64,000 bases of DNA. It comes from Hymenobacter crusticola (GTDB lineage: Bacteria > Bacteroidota > Bacteroidia > Cytophagales > Hymenobacteraceae). The stretch spans positions 620,001 through 684,000 of the forward strand of contig NZ_MTSE01000001.1 of the NCBI RefSeq assembly GCF_002154225.1, given 5' to 3'. Below, in pieces: positions 53,807 through 61,478 of the stretch. Both the position numbers and the translations under genes were made by a program. Positions within the stretch are counted from its first letter, which is position 1, and the number at the start of each line of letters is the position of its first letter. Below the pieces are notes generated by a model, which was not told where the DNA came from, made no database searches, and worked only from the letters and a program-made list of their open reading frames with translations.

Positions 53807-54637
53807 CTAGTAAGTCTCTCCTTTGCGGTACACCCCGAGCACGCGCACGCTGTCGGTCACGGGAGCTATGTCTTCCAGCACTTGTTCGAGCTGCTGGGCG
53901 TCGTCGAACTCTAGGTCGGCGTGGAAGTAATACTGCCACGTATAGCCCGGCCGCGGATACGACTGAAGCTTGGAGAGGTTGATGCCACGGTCGGCGATGC
54001 GCACCAACACCTTGGCTAGGCTACCCTGCTGGTGGTCGGTGTGGAAGTACAAGGAGGCTTTGTTGGCGTTGGCCACCGGCTTCGCCTTCTCGGCCCGCTC
54101 CACTACCAAGAAGCGCGTGTAATTCTGGTCGTCGGAGTGAATGTCTTCCGCTACGATATCCATATCGAACAGCTCAGCGGCAAGGCTGCCCGCTACGGCG
54201 GCGGTACCAGTCAAATGCTGCTCGCGGATGTTCTTGGCACTTAAGGCTGTATCCTCCGTCTCTACTAAGCGCCAATCGAGATGCTCGCGCAGGAAAGCCC
54301 GGCATTGGAGCAGCGCCATCGGGTGCGAGTGTACTTCGCGGATATCCGTGAGCGACTGGCCCGGCAGCATCAGCAGGTGCTGGCGAATGCGCAGGTACAC
54401 CTCGCCGGTTACGCGCAAGTTGGCTTGTTGCAGCAGGTTGTAGTTAGGTAAAATGCTGCCGGCTATGGAGTTCTCAATTGCCATCAGGCCGCAGTCTACT
54501 TCCTCGCTGGTCACTTGTCGCACCACTTCCGAAAACGTGGCGCACGTCGCGAACGTAATGTCCGTCCCGAAATAGTGGCGGGCGGCTATTTGGTGGAAGC
54601 TTCCTTCGAAACCCTGGATGGCAATTTTGGGACTCAT
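53807..54637 (-). CDS. pheA: Prephenate dehydratase with ACT domain
   Basis: 276-aa enzyme that converts prephenate to phenylpyruvate. The PDT domain (about 1-180) starts KIAIQGFEGSFHQIAARHYF and has the catalytic TRF in QNYTRFLVVER. The ACT domain (about 190-270) binds Phe for feedback (ASLYFHTDHQQGSLAKVLVR; LSKLQSYPRPG). It is the first gene of the Phe/Tyr operon. The attenuator 2 terminator ends 24 bp upstream of its ATG, so expression is expected to depend on Phe/Tyr tRNA charging. Confidence 0.96.
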   Translation of the reverse strand: MSPKIAIQGFEGSFHQIAARHYFGTDITFATCATFSEVVRQVTSEEVDCGLMAIENSIAGSILPNYNLLQQANLRVTGEVYLRIRQHLLMLPGQSLTDIREVHSHPMALLQCRAFLREHLDWRLVETEDTALSAKNIREQHLTGTAAVAGSLAAELFDMDIVAEDIHSDDQNYTRFLVVERAEKAKPVANANKASLYFHTDHQQGSLAKVLVRIADRGINLSKLQSYPRPGYTWQYYFHADLEFDDAQQLEQVLEDIAPVTDSVRVLGVYRKGETY

Positions 54638-54660
54638 GACGGTTGAAAGTGATAAGCAAT

Positions 54661-54692
54661 AAAAAAGGGCTTCCGCGGTGCGGGGCCCTTTT
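54661..54692 (-). terminator. Attenuator 2 terminator, just upstream of pheA
   Basis: On the minus strand AAAAGGGC (54685-54692) pairs with GCCCTTTT (54663-54670). An inner CCGC/GCGG pair (54673-54676, 54680-54683) extends the stem, and the T-run follows. It lies 17 bp after the stop of leader peptide 2. Confidence 0.9.
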
Positions 54693-54709
54693 CGTTTGTG
54701 TTTCCTAGC

Positions 54710-54790
54710 TCAGGAGTTACAAAGGAGGGCCCGCTTCTTCCGGTAAAAGAAGAAGTAAAAGCCGTAGTAAAAAGAAGCTAGGAATTTCAT
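54710..54790 (-). CDS. Phe/Tyr-rich attenuation leader peptide 2
   Basis: A 26-codon frame on the minus strand starts at ATG 54790 and begins MKFLASFYYGFYFFFYRKKR, then six further residues to TGA. Ten of its 26 residues are Phe (6) or Tyr (4), clustered at residues 7-16. This is the pattern of a ribosome-sensing leader peptide, read during low Phe-tRNA or Tyr-tRNA as a stall site. It has no other evident function. Confidence 0.88.
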   Translation of the reverse strand: MKFLASFYYGFYFFFYRKKRALLCNS

Positions 54791-54813
54791 TCGGTGTACT
54801 GTTTTCTGGTAAC

Positions 54814-54847
54814 AAAAAAGCGCTTCCTGTGAGCAGGAGGCGCTTTT
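54814..54847 (-). terminator. Attenuator 1 terminator
   Basis: On the minus strand the 5' arm AAAAGCGCCTCCTG pairs with CAGGAAGCGCTTTT (one G-T pair, 54834-54847 against 54816-54829), 4-nt loop, followed by a T6 run. It lies 38 nt after the stop of leader peptide 1 and upstream of leader peptide 2. Confidence 0.9.
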
Positions 54848-54885
54848 CGTGTTCTGTATGACTATGCTACAAAAAGGCCTCGCTG

Positions 54886-54945
54886 CTATGCTTTCGCGTA
54901 GTAGAAAAAGTAGCTAAAAAAGAAGCGGGCCGATTGGGTAGGCAT
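54886..54945 (-). CDS. Phe/Tyr-rich attenuation leader peptide 1
   Basis: A 19-codon frame on the minus strand from ATG 54945 to TAG reads MPTQSARFFFSYFFYYAKA. Eight residues are aromatic (five Phe, three Tyr), in a run at residues 8-16. It is followed directly by an antiterminator-like segment and terminator 1. It resembles leader peptide 2 in design but shares little sequence with it. Confidence 0.86.
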   Translation of the reverse strand: MPTQSARFFFSYFFYYAKA

Positions 54946-55037
54946 GAAATTGCAATGCTTGATGGGCTAAAAGTGAGAAAAGCTTTTTGGAAAAGCAAAA
55001 AATAATTGTGGAGGTGGAGATGAGAATGTTACGTTTT

Positions 55038-55179
55038 GCGCATCGTTGAACAACTCGCGCCTACCGGTCCGACGCCCTAGGCATCCGACCGATTGCTGGT
55101 GGAGTAACCTATGGCCGCTTAAATCGTGCAGACATTAACAGACGACAACCGGTCGGACGCCCTAGGGCGTCGGACCGGC
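55038..55179. repeat. CCGGTCGGACGCCC palindromic repeats
   Basis: ACCGGTCCGACGCCCTAGGC (from 55063) and ACCGGTCGGACGCCCTAGGG (from 55148) are two copies of one element. The second, at 55148-55179, is a near-perfect palindrome around ACGCCCTAGGGCGT. A GCGCATCGTTGAAC phrase at 55038 is shared with 18571-18600. The rest of the gap to the leader region (54946-55037) shows no gene. Confidence 0.6.
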
Positions 55180-55196
55180 AGGCGACATTTTCGTAC

Positions 55197-56204
55197 TTAG
55201 CGCTTAGTAGCCAGTTCGGGCAAGAGCCGGTTGATTACACTGTACGTGATACCCGTCCAGAACTCTGACTGGGCTAGGTCCGTGAACGACGCCTCATCTG
55301 CCTCAATCGTCTGGTAATCATCTGACACGAGGAAGTCCTCTACGTCGTTCATGCTGGCGAACGATAGCACCGAAATAGCATCCATCAGGCTGCCTTCGGG
55401 GTCATACTGCGTTGAGCCGATGTTGTGGAGCTGGGCGTAGCGCCGCACGTAGGTGTGCGTAGCTGCCTGTGCGAGTACCACTTCTGCGTGCTGGTTGAGC
55501 AAGCGTTCTTGGAACGCCTCCCGCGTGAGCTCTGGCTTGCGATAGTGAATTTTGACCAAGCTGATGGGGTCGCGGTGCGTAGGGCTCGGTAGCAGAATGT
55601 ATTCGCGGGTAATGGAGCGCGTGACCATACGAAAGGCCGTTTGCTCGTCGGCTACCACGCGCTTGTCGTACTGCGGCTGCTTGAGCACACGGTTGATGTC
55701 GGCTTCGGCGGCGTAGGCAATGTATGCAAAGCCGTCCCAGCGCGGGCGCTGATAGGCAGGAACGCGCGCGTAAGGATCAGCAACTAGCTTTTGATCGTCC
55801 GTCACCATGGCGTGGTAGGGCGGGCGGAAATACGACGAGGGGCCGCCTGCCACGCGGTGAATTTGGTCGTAGCGCAACACGGGCTCCGAGGTGCTGCCCG
55901 GTTCTTCGTAGGCAAACTTGGGCCCGTGCACCTTCCGCCAATATTCGTCCCAGTGTTCATATCCTAGGTTAGAGTCGGCCTCCAAGGCTATTTCAGCGGG
56001 TTCGGCATCGGGGTTATCGAGTGAGTCGCCGTGCTTGCTGCGGGTAGCGCCTTCGTCTTGCGGCCGCACGCTGCGAGGCGTTGCATCGGCCCGCGTCAGG
56101 AAAGTAGGGGTGACGATAAGCGGCTCCGTCGTGGTCTGATATGTAGCGCGGTAGGGTGGACGGTGGCGGTTATCGGCCTGTGGGTCTTCGGCGGCGTTAG
56201 ACAT
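55197..56204 (-). CDS. Protein with two EthD/dimeric alpha-beta barrel-like domains
   Basis: 335-aa protein of uncertain function. After a polar N-terminal 75 residues, the first domain (about 78-190) has HWDEYWRKVHGPKFAYEE and RYDQIHRVAGGPSSYFRPPY, and the second (about 205-320) has LVKIHYRKPELTREAFQERL, LNQHAEVVLAQA... and TYVRRYAQLHNIG. This layout, H-G-P then R-Y-x-Q-x-H, is like EthD-type dimeric alpha-beta barrels used in polyketide cyclisation or ring-degradation. No pathway gene is adjacent. Confidence 0.65.
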   Translation of the reverse strand: MSNAAEDPQADNRHRPPYRATYQTTTEPLIVTPTFLTRADATPRSVRPQDEGATRSKHGDSLDNPDAEPAEIALEADSNLGYEHWDEYWRKVHGPKFAYEEPGSTSEPVLRYDQIHRVAGGPSSYFRPPYHAMVTDDQKLVADPYARVPAYQRPRWDGFAYIAYAAEADINRVLKQPQYDKRVVADEQTAFRMVTRSITREYILLPSPTHRDPISLVKIHYRKPELTREAFQERLLNQHAEVVLAQAATHTYVRRYAQLHNIGSTQYDPEGSLMDAISVLSFASMNDVEDFLVSDDYQTIEADEASFTDLAQSEFWTGITYSVINRLLPELATKR

Positions 56205-56242
56205 AAGTAGCTTGAAGAGAAGTAGTAAAATATAACCTAGAC

Positions 56243-56412
56243 CTAATTCTAAATCTAGAAGCTAGTTCCCCTCCTTTTTTAAGGAGGGGCTAGGGGTGGT
56301 TCAGCTAGAGCTAGGTTTTAGTTTCTAGTAACCTTTCAACGACCTTAACCACCCCGCCCTTCGGGCACCCCTCCTTAAAAAAGGAGGGGAACTAGCTTTT
56401 AGCTTTAGACCT
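56243..56412. repeat. Long inverted repeat, CCCCTCCTTTTTTAAGGAGGGG family
   Basis: The left half (about 56255-56306) contains CTAGTTCCCCTCCTTTTTTA and a GGGGTGGTT end; the right half (about 56347-56402) is its reverse complement with an insertion reading GCCCTTCGGGC. AAGGAGGGGTGCCCGAAGGG and GGGTGGTT are intergenic repeat phrases I know from other Bacteroidota. No gene is seen in this 225-bp gap. Confidence 0.65.
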
Positions 56413-56429
56413 AGTACGCGCTACAGGCA

Positions 56430-57497
56430 CTATGGAATCAGCCGATCAGTGCGCAATTGCGCAAACAGATCGAAGAATGAATCCTCTGTGGGCTGGTATT
56501 CGAGGAAGCCTAGTTTGCGGCTCTTCGACATATCTGTCATTACTTCCAGCGGACGACCTAGGTCGAGGTCGGTGTGCCAAGCGGAGGCTAGCTTATTTAG
56601 GTCAGATTCAACTAGTTGGTGACGAGCAGCCATGTCGCGCCACAACTCAGCGTCGCCGGCTATTTCCTCTTCCAGTGGGTGTACCGTGCCATCAAAGCTG
56701 CGGGCTTCAACGCCGAACCAATCAGCTAGGCGGCCCCAGAGCCAGCTCCAGCGGAAATAGTCGCCATTGACGATGTTGAAGGCTTGGTTGTGAGCCGCTT
56801 CCGTGGTGGCAGCCCAAGCTAGCTGCTTGGCAATGATGCGGGCATCGGTTACGTCGGAGAGGCCGTTCCACTGCGCTTCCGAGCCAGGCCACTGGAACGG
56901 GCGGCCGGTTTCCTTGCAAATGCTGGCATACACAGCTAGCGTAGTGCCCATATTCATCATATTACCCACCGCCTTACCGATGATGGTGTGCGGGCGGTGA
57001 ATGCTCCAGGTGAAACCGTCGCGCTCCGCGGCCGCATACACTTCGTCTTCCTGGGCGTAGTAGAAGTTATCAATATCAAGCCGCGGCAACTCCTCCCGGA
57101 AGGGCGTAGGAGGCAAGGTGCCGCCCTTGGCATACGCCTCAAATGGCCCTAGGTAATGCTTTAGGCCCGTGACCAACGCCACGTGCTGCACCGTATGCTT
57201 AGGCGAAAGCGCCGTTAGAACGTTGCGTACTAGAGCGCTATTCACGCGAATATTCTCAACCTCGTTTTCTTGCCGCATCCAGGTTGTGATGAAAACGTGC
57301 GTGGGGTTCACGTCGGCGAGGGCCGTTTCGAGGGCGGCGGGGTCGAGCAAGTCGGCGGCGACGGGGTGGAGGCTGGGTACGTCGGTTCTGGGGCGGCGCG
57401 CGAGGCCGTAAACGGTCCAGCCCGTGGTGAGCAGTTCGTTGGCGAGGTTGCTACCAACGATACCGCTAGCACCAACGATTAAAGCAATTTTATCCAT
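56430..57497 (-). CDS. PRISE-like SDR family reductase (extended SDR)
   Basis: 355-aa NAD(P)-dependent reductase. The ATG at 57497 (MDKIALIVGASGIVGSNLAN) starts directly at the Rossmann GASGIVGS motif; an in-frame start at 57602 adds 35 residues from the intergenic region. HVALVTGLKHYLGPFEAYAK, DNFYYAQEDEVYAAAERDGF and WSIHRPHTIIGKAVGNMMNM resemble progesterone 5-beta-reductase/iridoid synthase (PRISE) proteins, which reduce enones; the tyrosine of NFYY is the likely catalytic residue. The substrate is unknown. The adjacent upstream AraC gene may regulate it. Confidence 0.88.
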   Translation of the reverse strand: MDKIALIVGASGIVGSNLANELLTTGWTVYGLARRPRTDVPSLHPVAADLLDPAALETALADVNPTHVFITTWMRQENEVENIRVNSALVRNVLTALSPKHTVQHVALVTGLKHYLGPFEAYAKGGTLPPTPFREELPRLDIDNFYYAQEDEVYAAAERDGFTWSIHRPHTIIGKAVGNMMNMGTTLAVYASICKETGRPFQWPGSEAQWNGLSDVTDARIIAKQLAWAATTEAAHNQAFNIVNGDYFRWSWLWGRLADWFGVEARSFDGTVHPLEEEIAGDAELWRDMAARHQLVESDLNKLASAWHTDLDLGRPLEVMTDMSKSRKLGFLEYQPTEDSFFDLFAQLRTDRLIP

Positions 57498-57673
57498 GAT
57501 ATAGAGGAGGTTAAAAAAGACGCCCGCGAGTAAGTAGCCACAACGCCGTTCTTGTATACGGCAGGTTGCTCCGCTGGTCCGACGCGGCGTTGCGTTTTGC
57601 AACGCTGCGCCTTCTCAAGGCGCTCAGCAAAGCTAGGCGCCCGCTCTTCCTCCTCTTTGTATCAAGTGCCGAA

Positions 57674-58579
57674 CTATTTGTACGTCGCGAATTGCATACG
57701 GTAAGCCGAAGGCGCTTGTCCTGCTGCCTGCTTGAACCAGCGCGAAAAGTGCGCAACATCGTAGAAACCTAGCCGATAACCCAGCTCACTTACCGGCAAG
57801 TGCGTGCCCGTGAGGAGGACTTTGGCTTCCGTGATTACCTTTTCCTTAAGCAAGCTAGCTGCACTCTGCCCCGTCGCTTGGCGGCACAGTGCGCTCAGGT
57901 GCTTCGGCGTCACACACAAAGCATCGGCGTAAACTTCTAGAGTCGCAGCGGGCTCTCCGGCGGCGAGGCGCGCTTCTATTAACTGCTGAAATTGTTGCAC
58001 CAGTGACGCCTGGCTAGCGGCAACTGCTGGTGACGGAGCAAGTGCGTCCCACTCCCGTAAGTCGGCGAGCAGCAGGCGCAAGTGGTGGCGGGCCTTTTCC
58101 ACTTGGTGCTGTTGGGCGCAGAGTTGCTCGCCGCTTTGGCGCAGCGCGGCATACTCGGCCTCCGTGCAGGCATGATACACGTATGGGGCCGCACCTGAGA
58201 GCACCGCATGTAGCTGATAGCCCGGCAGCAACCCCGCATTATAAAACTCGGCGGAGAAAAAGCAGTAGAGCCCAGTTTGAGGTCCGTCGTGCAAATGCCA
58301 ACTCAGGGCAGTACCCGGCTTGACAAGTAGCACTGAATGGGGCGCTACCGTTATTTCCTCATCGTTCAGGTAAAACGTGCCTCCCCCTTGCTCCACCATC
58401 GACAGCTTGTAGAACTGCCGCCGGTGCAGCTCCATATGCTGGCGGCAGGTGGCAAACTTGTCTTCGCGGCGGTACACCACGAGCTGCTCCAAGGCTTCGC
58501 TGGGTACCGGTTGGAAGCTAGGTTCCTCGGCTTGCGGGTAGCTGCCAAACGGGAAGATTGGAATGGGAGAGTGTTCCAT
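57674..58579 (-). CDS. AraC family transcriptional regulator
   Basis: 301-aa regulator. The N-terminal AraC-type cupin-like domain (about 30-150) includes LVVYRREDKFATCRQHMELH and LNDEEITVAPHSVLLVKPGT. The C-terminal pair of helix-turn-helix motifs covers about 195-300 (EVYADALCVTPKHLSALCRQ; LLTGTHLPVSELGYRLGFYD; VAHFSRWFKQAAGQAPSAYR). It is transcribed towards the PRISE-like reductase gene 176 bp downstream, its best candidate target; the receptor gene upstream is another. Confidence 0.93.
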   Translation of the reverse strand: MEHSPIPIFPFGSYPQAEEPSFQPVPSEALEQLVVYRREDKFATCRQHMELHRRQFYKLSMVEQGGGTFYLNDEEITVAPHSVLLVKPGTALSWHLHDGPQTGLYCFFSAEFYNAGLLPGYQLHAVLSGAAPYVYHACTEAEYAALRQSGEQLCAQQHQVEKARHHLRLLLADLREWDALAPSPAVAASQASLVQQFQQLIEARLAAGEPAATLEVYADALCVTPKHLSALCRQATGQSAASLLKEKVITEAKVLLTGTHLPVSELGYRLGFYDVAHFSRWFKQAAGQAPSAYRMQFATYK

Positions 58580-58658
58580 TCCCTGTAAAACTCGCAGGTG
58601 AGAGAATGGTTACGCCTGCCGGTGCGAAGCCGAAGTGGCCGACCGACAGGCGCGCATT

Positions 58659-58685
58659 GGTCAACGATACGCGAGGCGCAGACTT
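58659..58685 (-). repeat. Dispersed intergenic repeat (CGCGYATCGTTGA type)
   Basis: On the minus strand this reads AGTCTGCGCCTCGCGTATCG and then TTGACC, matching CTTCCGCCTCGCGCATCGTT at 18571-18600 with four changes. It lies in the 121-bp gap between the receptor gene and the araC-type gene; GGCCGACCGACAGG at 58638 recalls the palindromic element near 55063. Confidence 0.45.
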
Positions 58686-58700
58686 CGTGCTACAATTCGA

Positions 58701-61208
58701 TTAGTTGCCGCCTTCGCCTTTCTTCTGGTCGTCGTTGCGGATGGCTTTGCGCGGACGAGAAGAGCCAGCATCCGTGGAGCCGAATTGATAGTTAAAGCTC
58801 AAGCGCACAGCACGATTGTAAGCGTATTGGTCGCTGCGCATGTTGTAGCTGTCGGGTACGGCGAAGTTGGCGCGGAAGAGGAGAGTGCGGGAGAATGGGT
58901 TTTCGAGATTTAACGTGAGGCTGCCTTTCTTGTCGAACAACTCCTTTTTCACGGAAAGGGTATGCGTTTGAAAACCACTCACATCGCCCTGCAACAAGAC
59001 GCGGCGCGAGGTGACGTACATGGAAGCCTGAAGGCTATAGCCGTGCTCGAAGGTCCAAGCCGAAGAGAAGTTACCGTTGTACATGAAGCCTTGGTTACTG
59101 AAACCTAGCAGTGGGCTTTTCACGCTGAGGTAGAAAGTGTTAAGCGTCGCGTTGAGGGTCCACTTGGGGTTGGGCTTGGTGGAGCCGGTGACGCTCAGGC
59201 CGTAGCTGGAACGGCGGGCAACGTTCTGGAACGTGCTGTAGAGCAGGCTAGCGTTGGTGGTGTCGTCGGGGAAAATAGTCCGGGCCGGCACAGAAGTAAA
59301 CACCTGCTGAATGGCATTGTTGGTTTGCCGCCAAGAGGCCGCAATGGTTAGCGTGCTGCTCTTGTGGCTGGTGCTGTAGCCTAGCTCGTAAGCGTCGGCT
59401 AGTTCGGCGCGCAGGTTAGGGTTACCCGACTGAGCCGAACGACCGTTGTTCACGTTCACATACGGGTTGAGCAGCCAAATATCGGGGCGCTGAATGCGGC
59501 GGGTGTAGCTCGCTTTCAGCTTCTGCTCTTTATTCGCCCCGAAGTCGTACGAGGCCAGCACGTTCGGAATCACGTTCGTGTAGTCTTGCCGCACCCGGTC
59601 GGGGGAGGTGGCGAAGTCGCCTAGCACGCTGGTGTGCTCTACGCGGGTACCTAGCTTGAAGCTGTAGACTTTGTGCAAGCTGAAGCCATAAGACAAATAC
59701 CCCGCGTACACATTCTGCTGATAATCAAACTGGTTGGAGCGAGAGGGCACCAAGGTCAAGCCGCGGCCTTCGAGGCTATCAGCCTGCACGGTGTAGTCGC
59801 TGCCAGCGCGGCGCAGGATGGTTTTGGCGCCCATTTCCAGGAGGCCAGTGCTGTCGGTGGGCTGGGCGTAGTCGGTCTGGAAAGTCAGCTCGCGGTTGCG
59901 GCTTGTATTCACGTTCGTTTCCCGGTAATCCAAGCCTTCCGTCCGAAACTGATCCAGGAAGTATGCCTGCCGCCCCGAGCTGGTGCTCAGCAACCCTAAC
60001 ACGCTGAACTCTTGCTTTGGACGCTTGCCGGTGCGGGTGTAGCCAGCATTTACATCAAGGCTCGGAAAGCGGTTATCAGCGTAGGGCCATTCAATGTCGC
60101 GGCGGTAGCTATCATCGGGGAGCCCCGGCGCTAGGTACGTCGAGGTCATGCCGCGCGTGCCACGGTAGCGAAACAACTCCGTGTTGGCACCTAGGGTCAG
60201 CACGTCTTTTGTGGTCAGGTCGTAGTCGAAGTTCAGGCGTCCGGTCAGGCCCTGATTGTAGTTGCGGGTGGCGGTGCGCTGGCTGAGTTGGCCCAATTCG
60301 CCAGGCGCTAGTACGTCGGTGCGGCTAATGTCGCTGCGGTAGCGGTTGAAGTACGACGCCAACCCTAGCTCCGAGGTAGTAGTTAGCTTGCCTTTGTGCT
60401 GCGTCAGGCTGCTGTTTAGGCTGTTGTTCATGTTGCCGACCGTCGCGCTCACGGAGCCCGTTGTGCCTGACAAGTCGCCTTTCTTCAGGATGATGTTGAT
60501 AACGCCGCCCGCGCCTTCGGCATCGTACTTGGCCGAAGGAGAGGTAATTACCTCCACCGACTTGATCCGGTCGGCGGGCATGCGACGCAAGGCATCGGCG
60601 ATGTTATTGGCGAGCATGCCGCTAGGTTTGCCGTTCACGAGCACCTTCACGCTAGTAGAGCCGCGCAGCTCGGGGTTGCCATCGGAATCGAGGCTGAGCA
60701 TGGGCGTTTTCTTGAGCACGTCGGCGGCGGTACCGCCTGTGTTGCTTTGGTCTTTCTCGGCGTTGTACACCAGGCGGTCGGCTTTGCTTTCAATTAGCTC
60801 CCGCTCGCCGGTCACTTTCACCTCTCCTAGCTGCTGGGCCGTAGGCGCTAGTGCCACAACGGCTAGCTTTTGCGAGCTACCGCTGGCTACCTTCACGTGT
60901 TCCACCGTTTGGGGTTGGAAGCCTACGAAGCTGACAGTCAGCTTATACTCACCATCGGCTAGTTTGCTGAAGGCGAATTCCCCTTTGGCGTCGCACACGC
61001 CGCCTTCTATCATGTTGCCAGTGGCTTGGTCGAGCAGCCCAACAGTGGCAAACTCAACAGGTTGTTTTGTAGTGGCATTCACAACTGAGCCCGTGAGGCT
61101 GCCTTGGCTGGTAGCCGTTTTTGCAGCAGTAGCCACCGGTTGGGGTGCTTGTGCTAGCATTGACTGGCTGAGCCCTATGAACGCAGGAATTAAGAATAAG
61201 TGTTTCAT
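58701..61208 (-). CDS. Outer-membrane beta-barrel receptor (CarboxypepD_reg / OMP_b-brl_3)
   Basis: 835-aa outer-membrane protein. The ATG at 61208 opens the signal peptide (MKHLFLIPAFIGLSQSMLAQ); an ATG at 61250 would add 14 residues. A carboxypeptidase-regulatory-like domain spans about 35-120 (GSVVNATTKQPVEFATVGLL; KLTVSFVGFQPQTVEHVKVA). A plug-like domain follows (LKKTPMLSLDSDGNPELRGS; IKSVEVITSPSAKYDAEGAG). The rest is a large barrel ending VRLSFNYQFG and a disordered basic tail. The family resembles TonB-dependent receptors but its substrate is unknown. Three operators overlie its promoter. Confidence 0.9.
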   Translation of the reverse strand: MKHLFLIPAFIGLSQSMLAQAPQPVATAAKTATSQGSLTGSVVNATTKQPVEFATVGLLDQATGNMIEGGVCDAKGEFAFSKLADGEYKLTVSFVGFQPQTVEHVKVASGSSQKLAVVALAPTAQQLGEVKVTGERELIESKADRLVYNAEKDQSNTGGTAADVLKKTPMLSLDSDGNPELRGSTSVKVLVNGKPSGMLANNIADALRRMPADRIKSVEVITSPSAKYDAEGAGGVINIILKKGDLSGTTGSVSATVGNMNNSLNSSLTQHKGKLTTTSELGLASYFNRYRSDISRTDVLAPGELGQLSQRTATRNYNQGLTGRLNFDYDLTTKDVLTLGANTELFRYRGTRGMTSTYLAPGLPDDSYRRDIEWPYADNRFPSLDVNAGYTRTGKRPKQEFSVLGLLSTSSGRQAYFLDQFRTEGLDYRETNVNTSRNRELTFQTDYAQPTDSTGLLEMGAKTILRRAGSDYTVQADSLEGRGLTLVPSRSNQFDYQQNVYAGYLSYGFSLHKVYSFKLGTRVEHTSVLGDFATSPDRVRQDYTNVIPNVLASYDFGANKEQKLKASYTRRIQRPDIWLLNPYVNVNNGRSAQSGNPNLRAELADAYELGYSTSHKSSTLTIAASWRQTNNAIQQVFTSVPARTIFPDDTTNASLLYSTFQNVARRSSYGLSVTGSTKPNPKWTLNATLNTFYLSVKSPLLGFSNQGFMYNGNFSSAWTFEHGYSLQASMYVTSRRVLLQGDVSGFQTHTLSVKKELFDKKGSLTLNLENPFSRTLLFRANFAVPDSYNMRSDQYAYNRAVRLSFNYQFGSTDAGSSRPRKAIRNDDQKKGEGGN

Positions 61209-61404
61209 AATGAGCGTTTTGATAGAGCATGCTAGCTCCAATGAAGGCACGTAACTAGTTAGCTGCCAGCAAAGCGGGCAGAGGAAGAGTGGAAAAAAGC
61301 AGGAGGTTGGGGCCTATCTAGGTGCTGGCAGCAAGACGGAGCGTGAGGCTAGGTAATGCTTGCGGCAGGGGCTGCGGGAAAAGCAACAGAGGAATAAATT
61401 TTGC

Positions 61405-61478
61405 TACGAATCCTATCGTATGTCAAAAATATACGAACTTATTCGTAGTATCAAGTTTAGCCTACGAAATATTTCGTT
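61405..61478. promoter_or_regulatory. Three TACGAA-N4-TTCGTA-type operators
   Basis: Three palindromes of 16 bp lie in 74 bp: TACGAATCCTATCGTA (61405-61420; 5-bp arms), TACGAACTTATTCGTA (61432-61447; perfect 6-bp arms) and TACGAAATATTTCGTT (61463-61478; one mismatch, with inner ACGAAATATTTCGT perfect). Their centres are 27 and 31 bp apart. They span the start region, the spacer and the upstream edge of the promoter at 61424-61455. A dimeric repressor, perhaps of BlaI/MecI type, is inferred; no such gene is in this window. Confidence 0.75.
61424..61455 (-). promoter_or_regulatory. Bacteroidota-type promoter of the receptor gene
   Basis: On the minus strand TATTTTTG (61424-61431) is an exact TAnnTTTG -7 element. 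CTTG (61452-61455) lies 20 bp upstream of it, close to the TTTG -33 element. The second operator (61432-61447) lies wholly in the spacer. The transcript would have a 5' leader of about 200 nt before ATG 61208; this leader and the rest of 61479-61642 show nothing else. Confidence 0.6.

Larger units (their letters stand above)
54661..54945 (-). promoter_or_regulatory. Tandem transcription attenuators of the pheA operon with antiterminators
   Basis: Reading toward pheA the order is leader peptide 1, terminator 1, leader peptide 2, terminator 2. In unit 2, GCGGGCCCT (54726-54734, inside the codons after the Phe/Tyr run) can pair with AGGGCCCCGC (54680-54689) of the terminator's 5' arm with one bulge. 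In unit 1, CAGCGAGGCCTTTTT (54871-54885, just after the leader stop) can pair with the terminator's 5' arm (54834-54847) with two bulges. In each unit, a ribosome stalled at Phe/Tyr codons would leave the antiterminator free and let transcription continue. The pairings are read by eye; attenuation is inferred from this classical layout. Confidence 0.85.

Noticed and set aside
54996..55004. TATTTTTTG upstream of leader peptide 1 as promoter
   Set aside because: One base longer than TAnnTTTG and no TTTG at the right distance upstream.
57587..57605. GCGTTGC-GTTTT-GCAACGC hairpin
   Set aside because: Lies in a repeat-like gap with no T-run and no clear link to the adjacent genes; too short to name.
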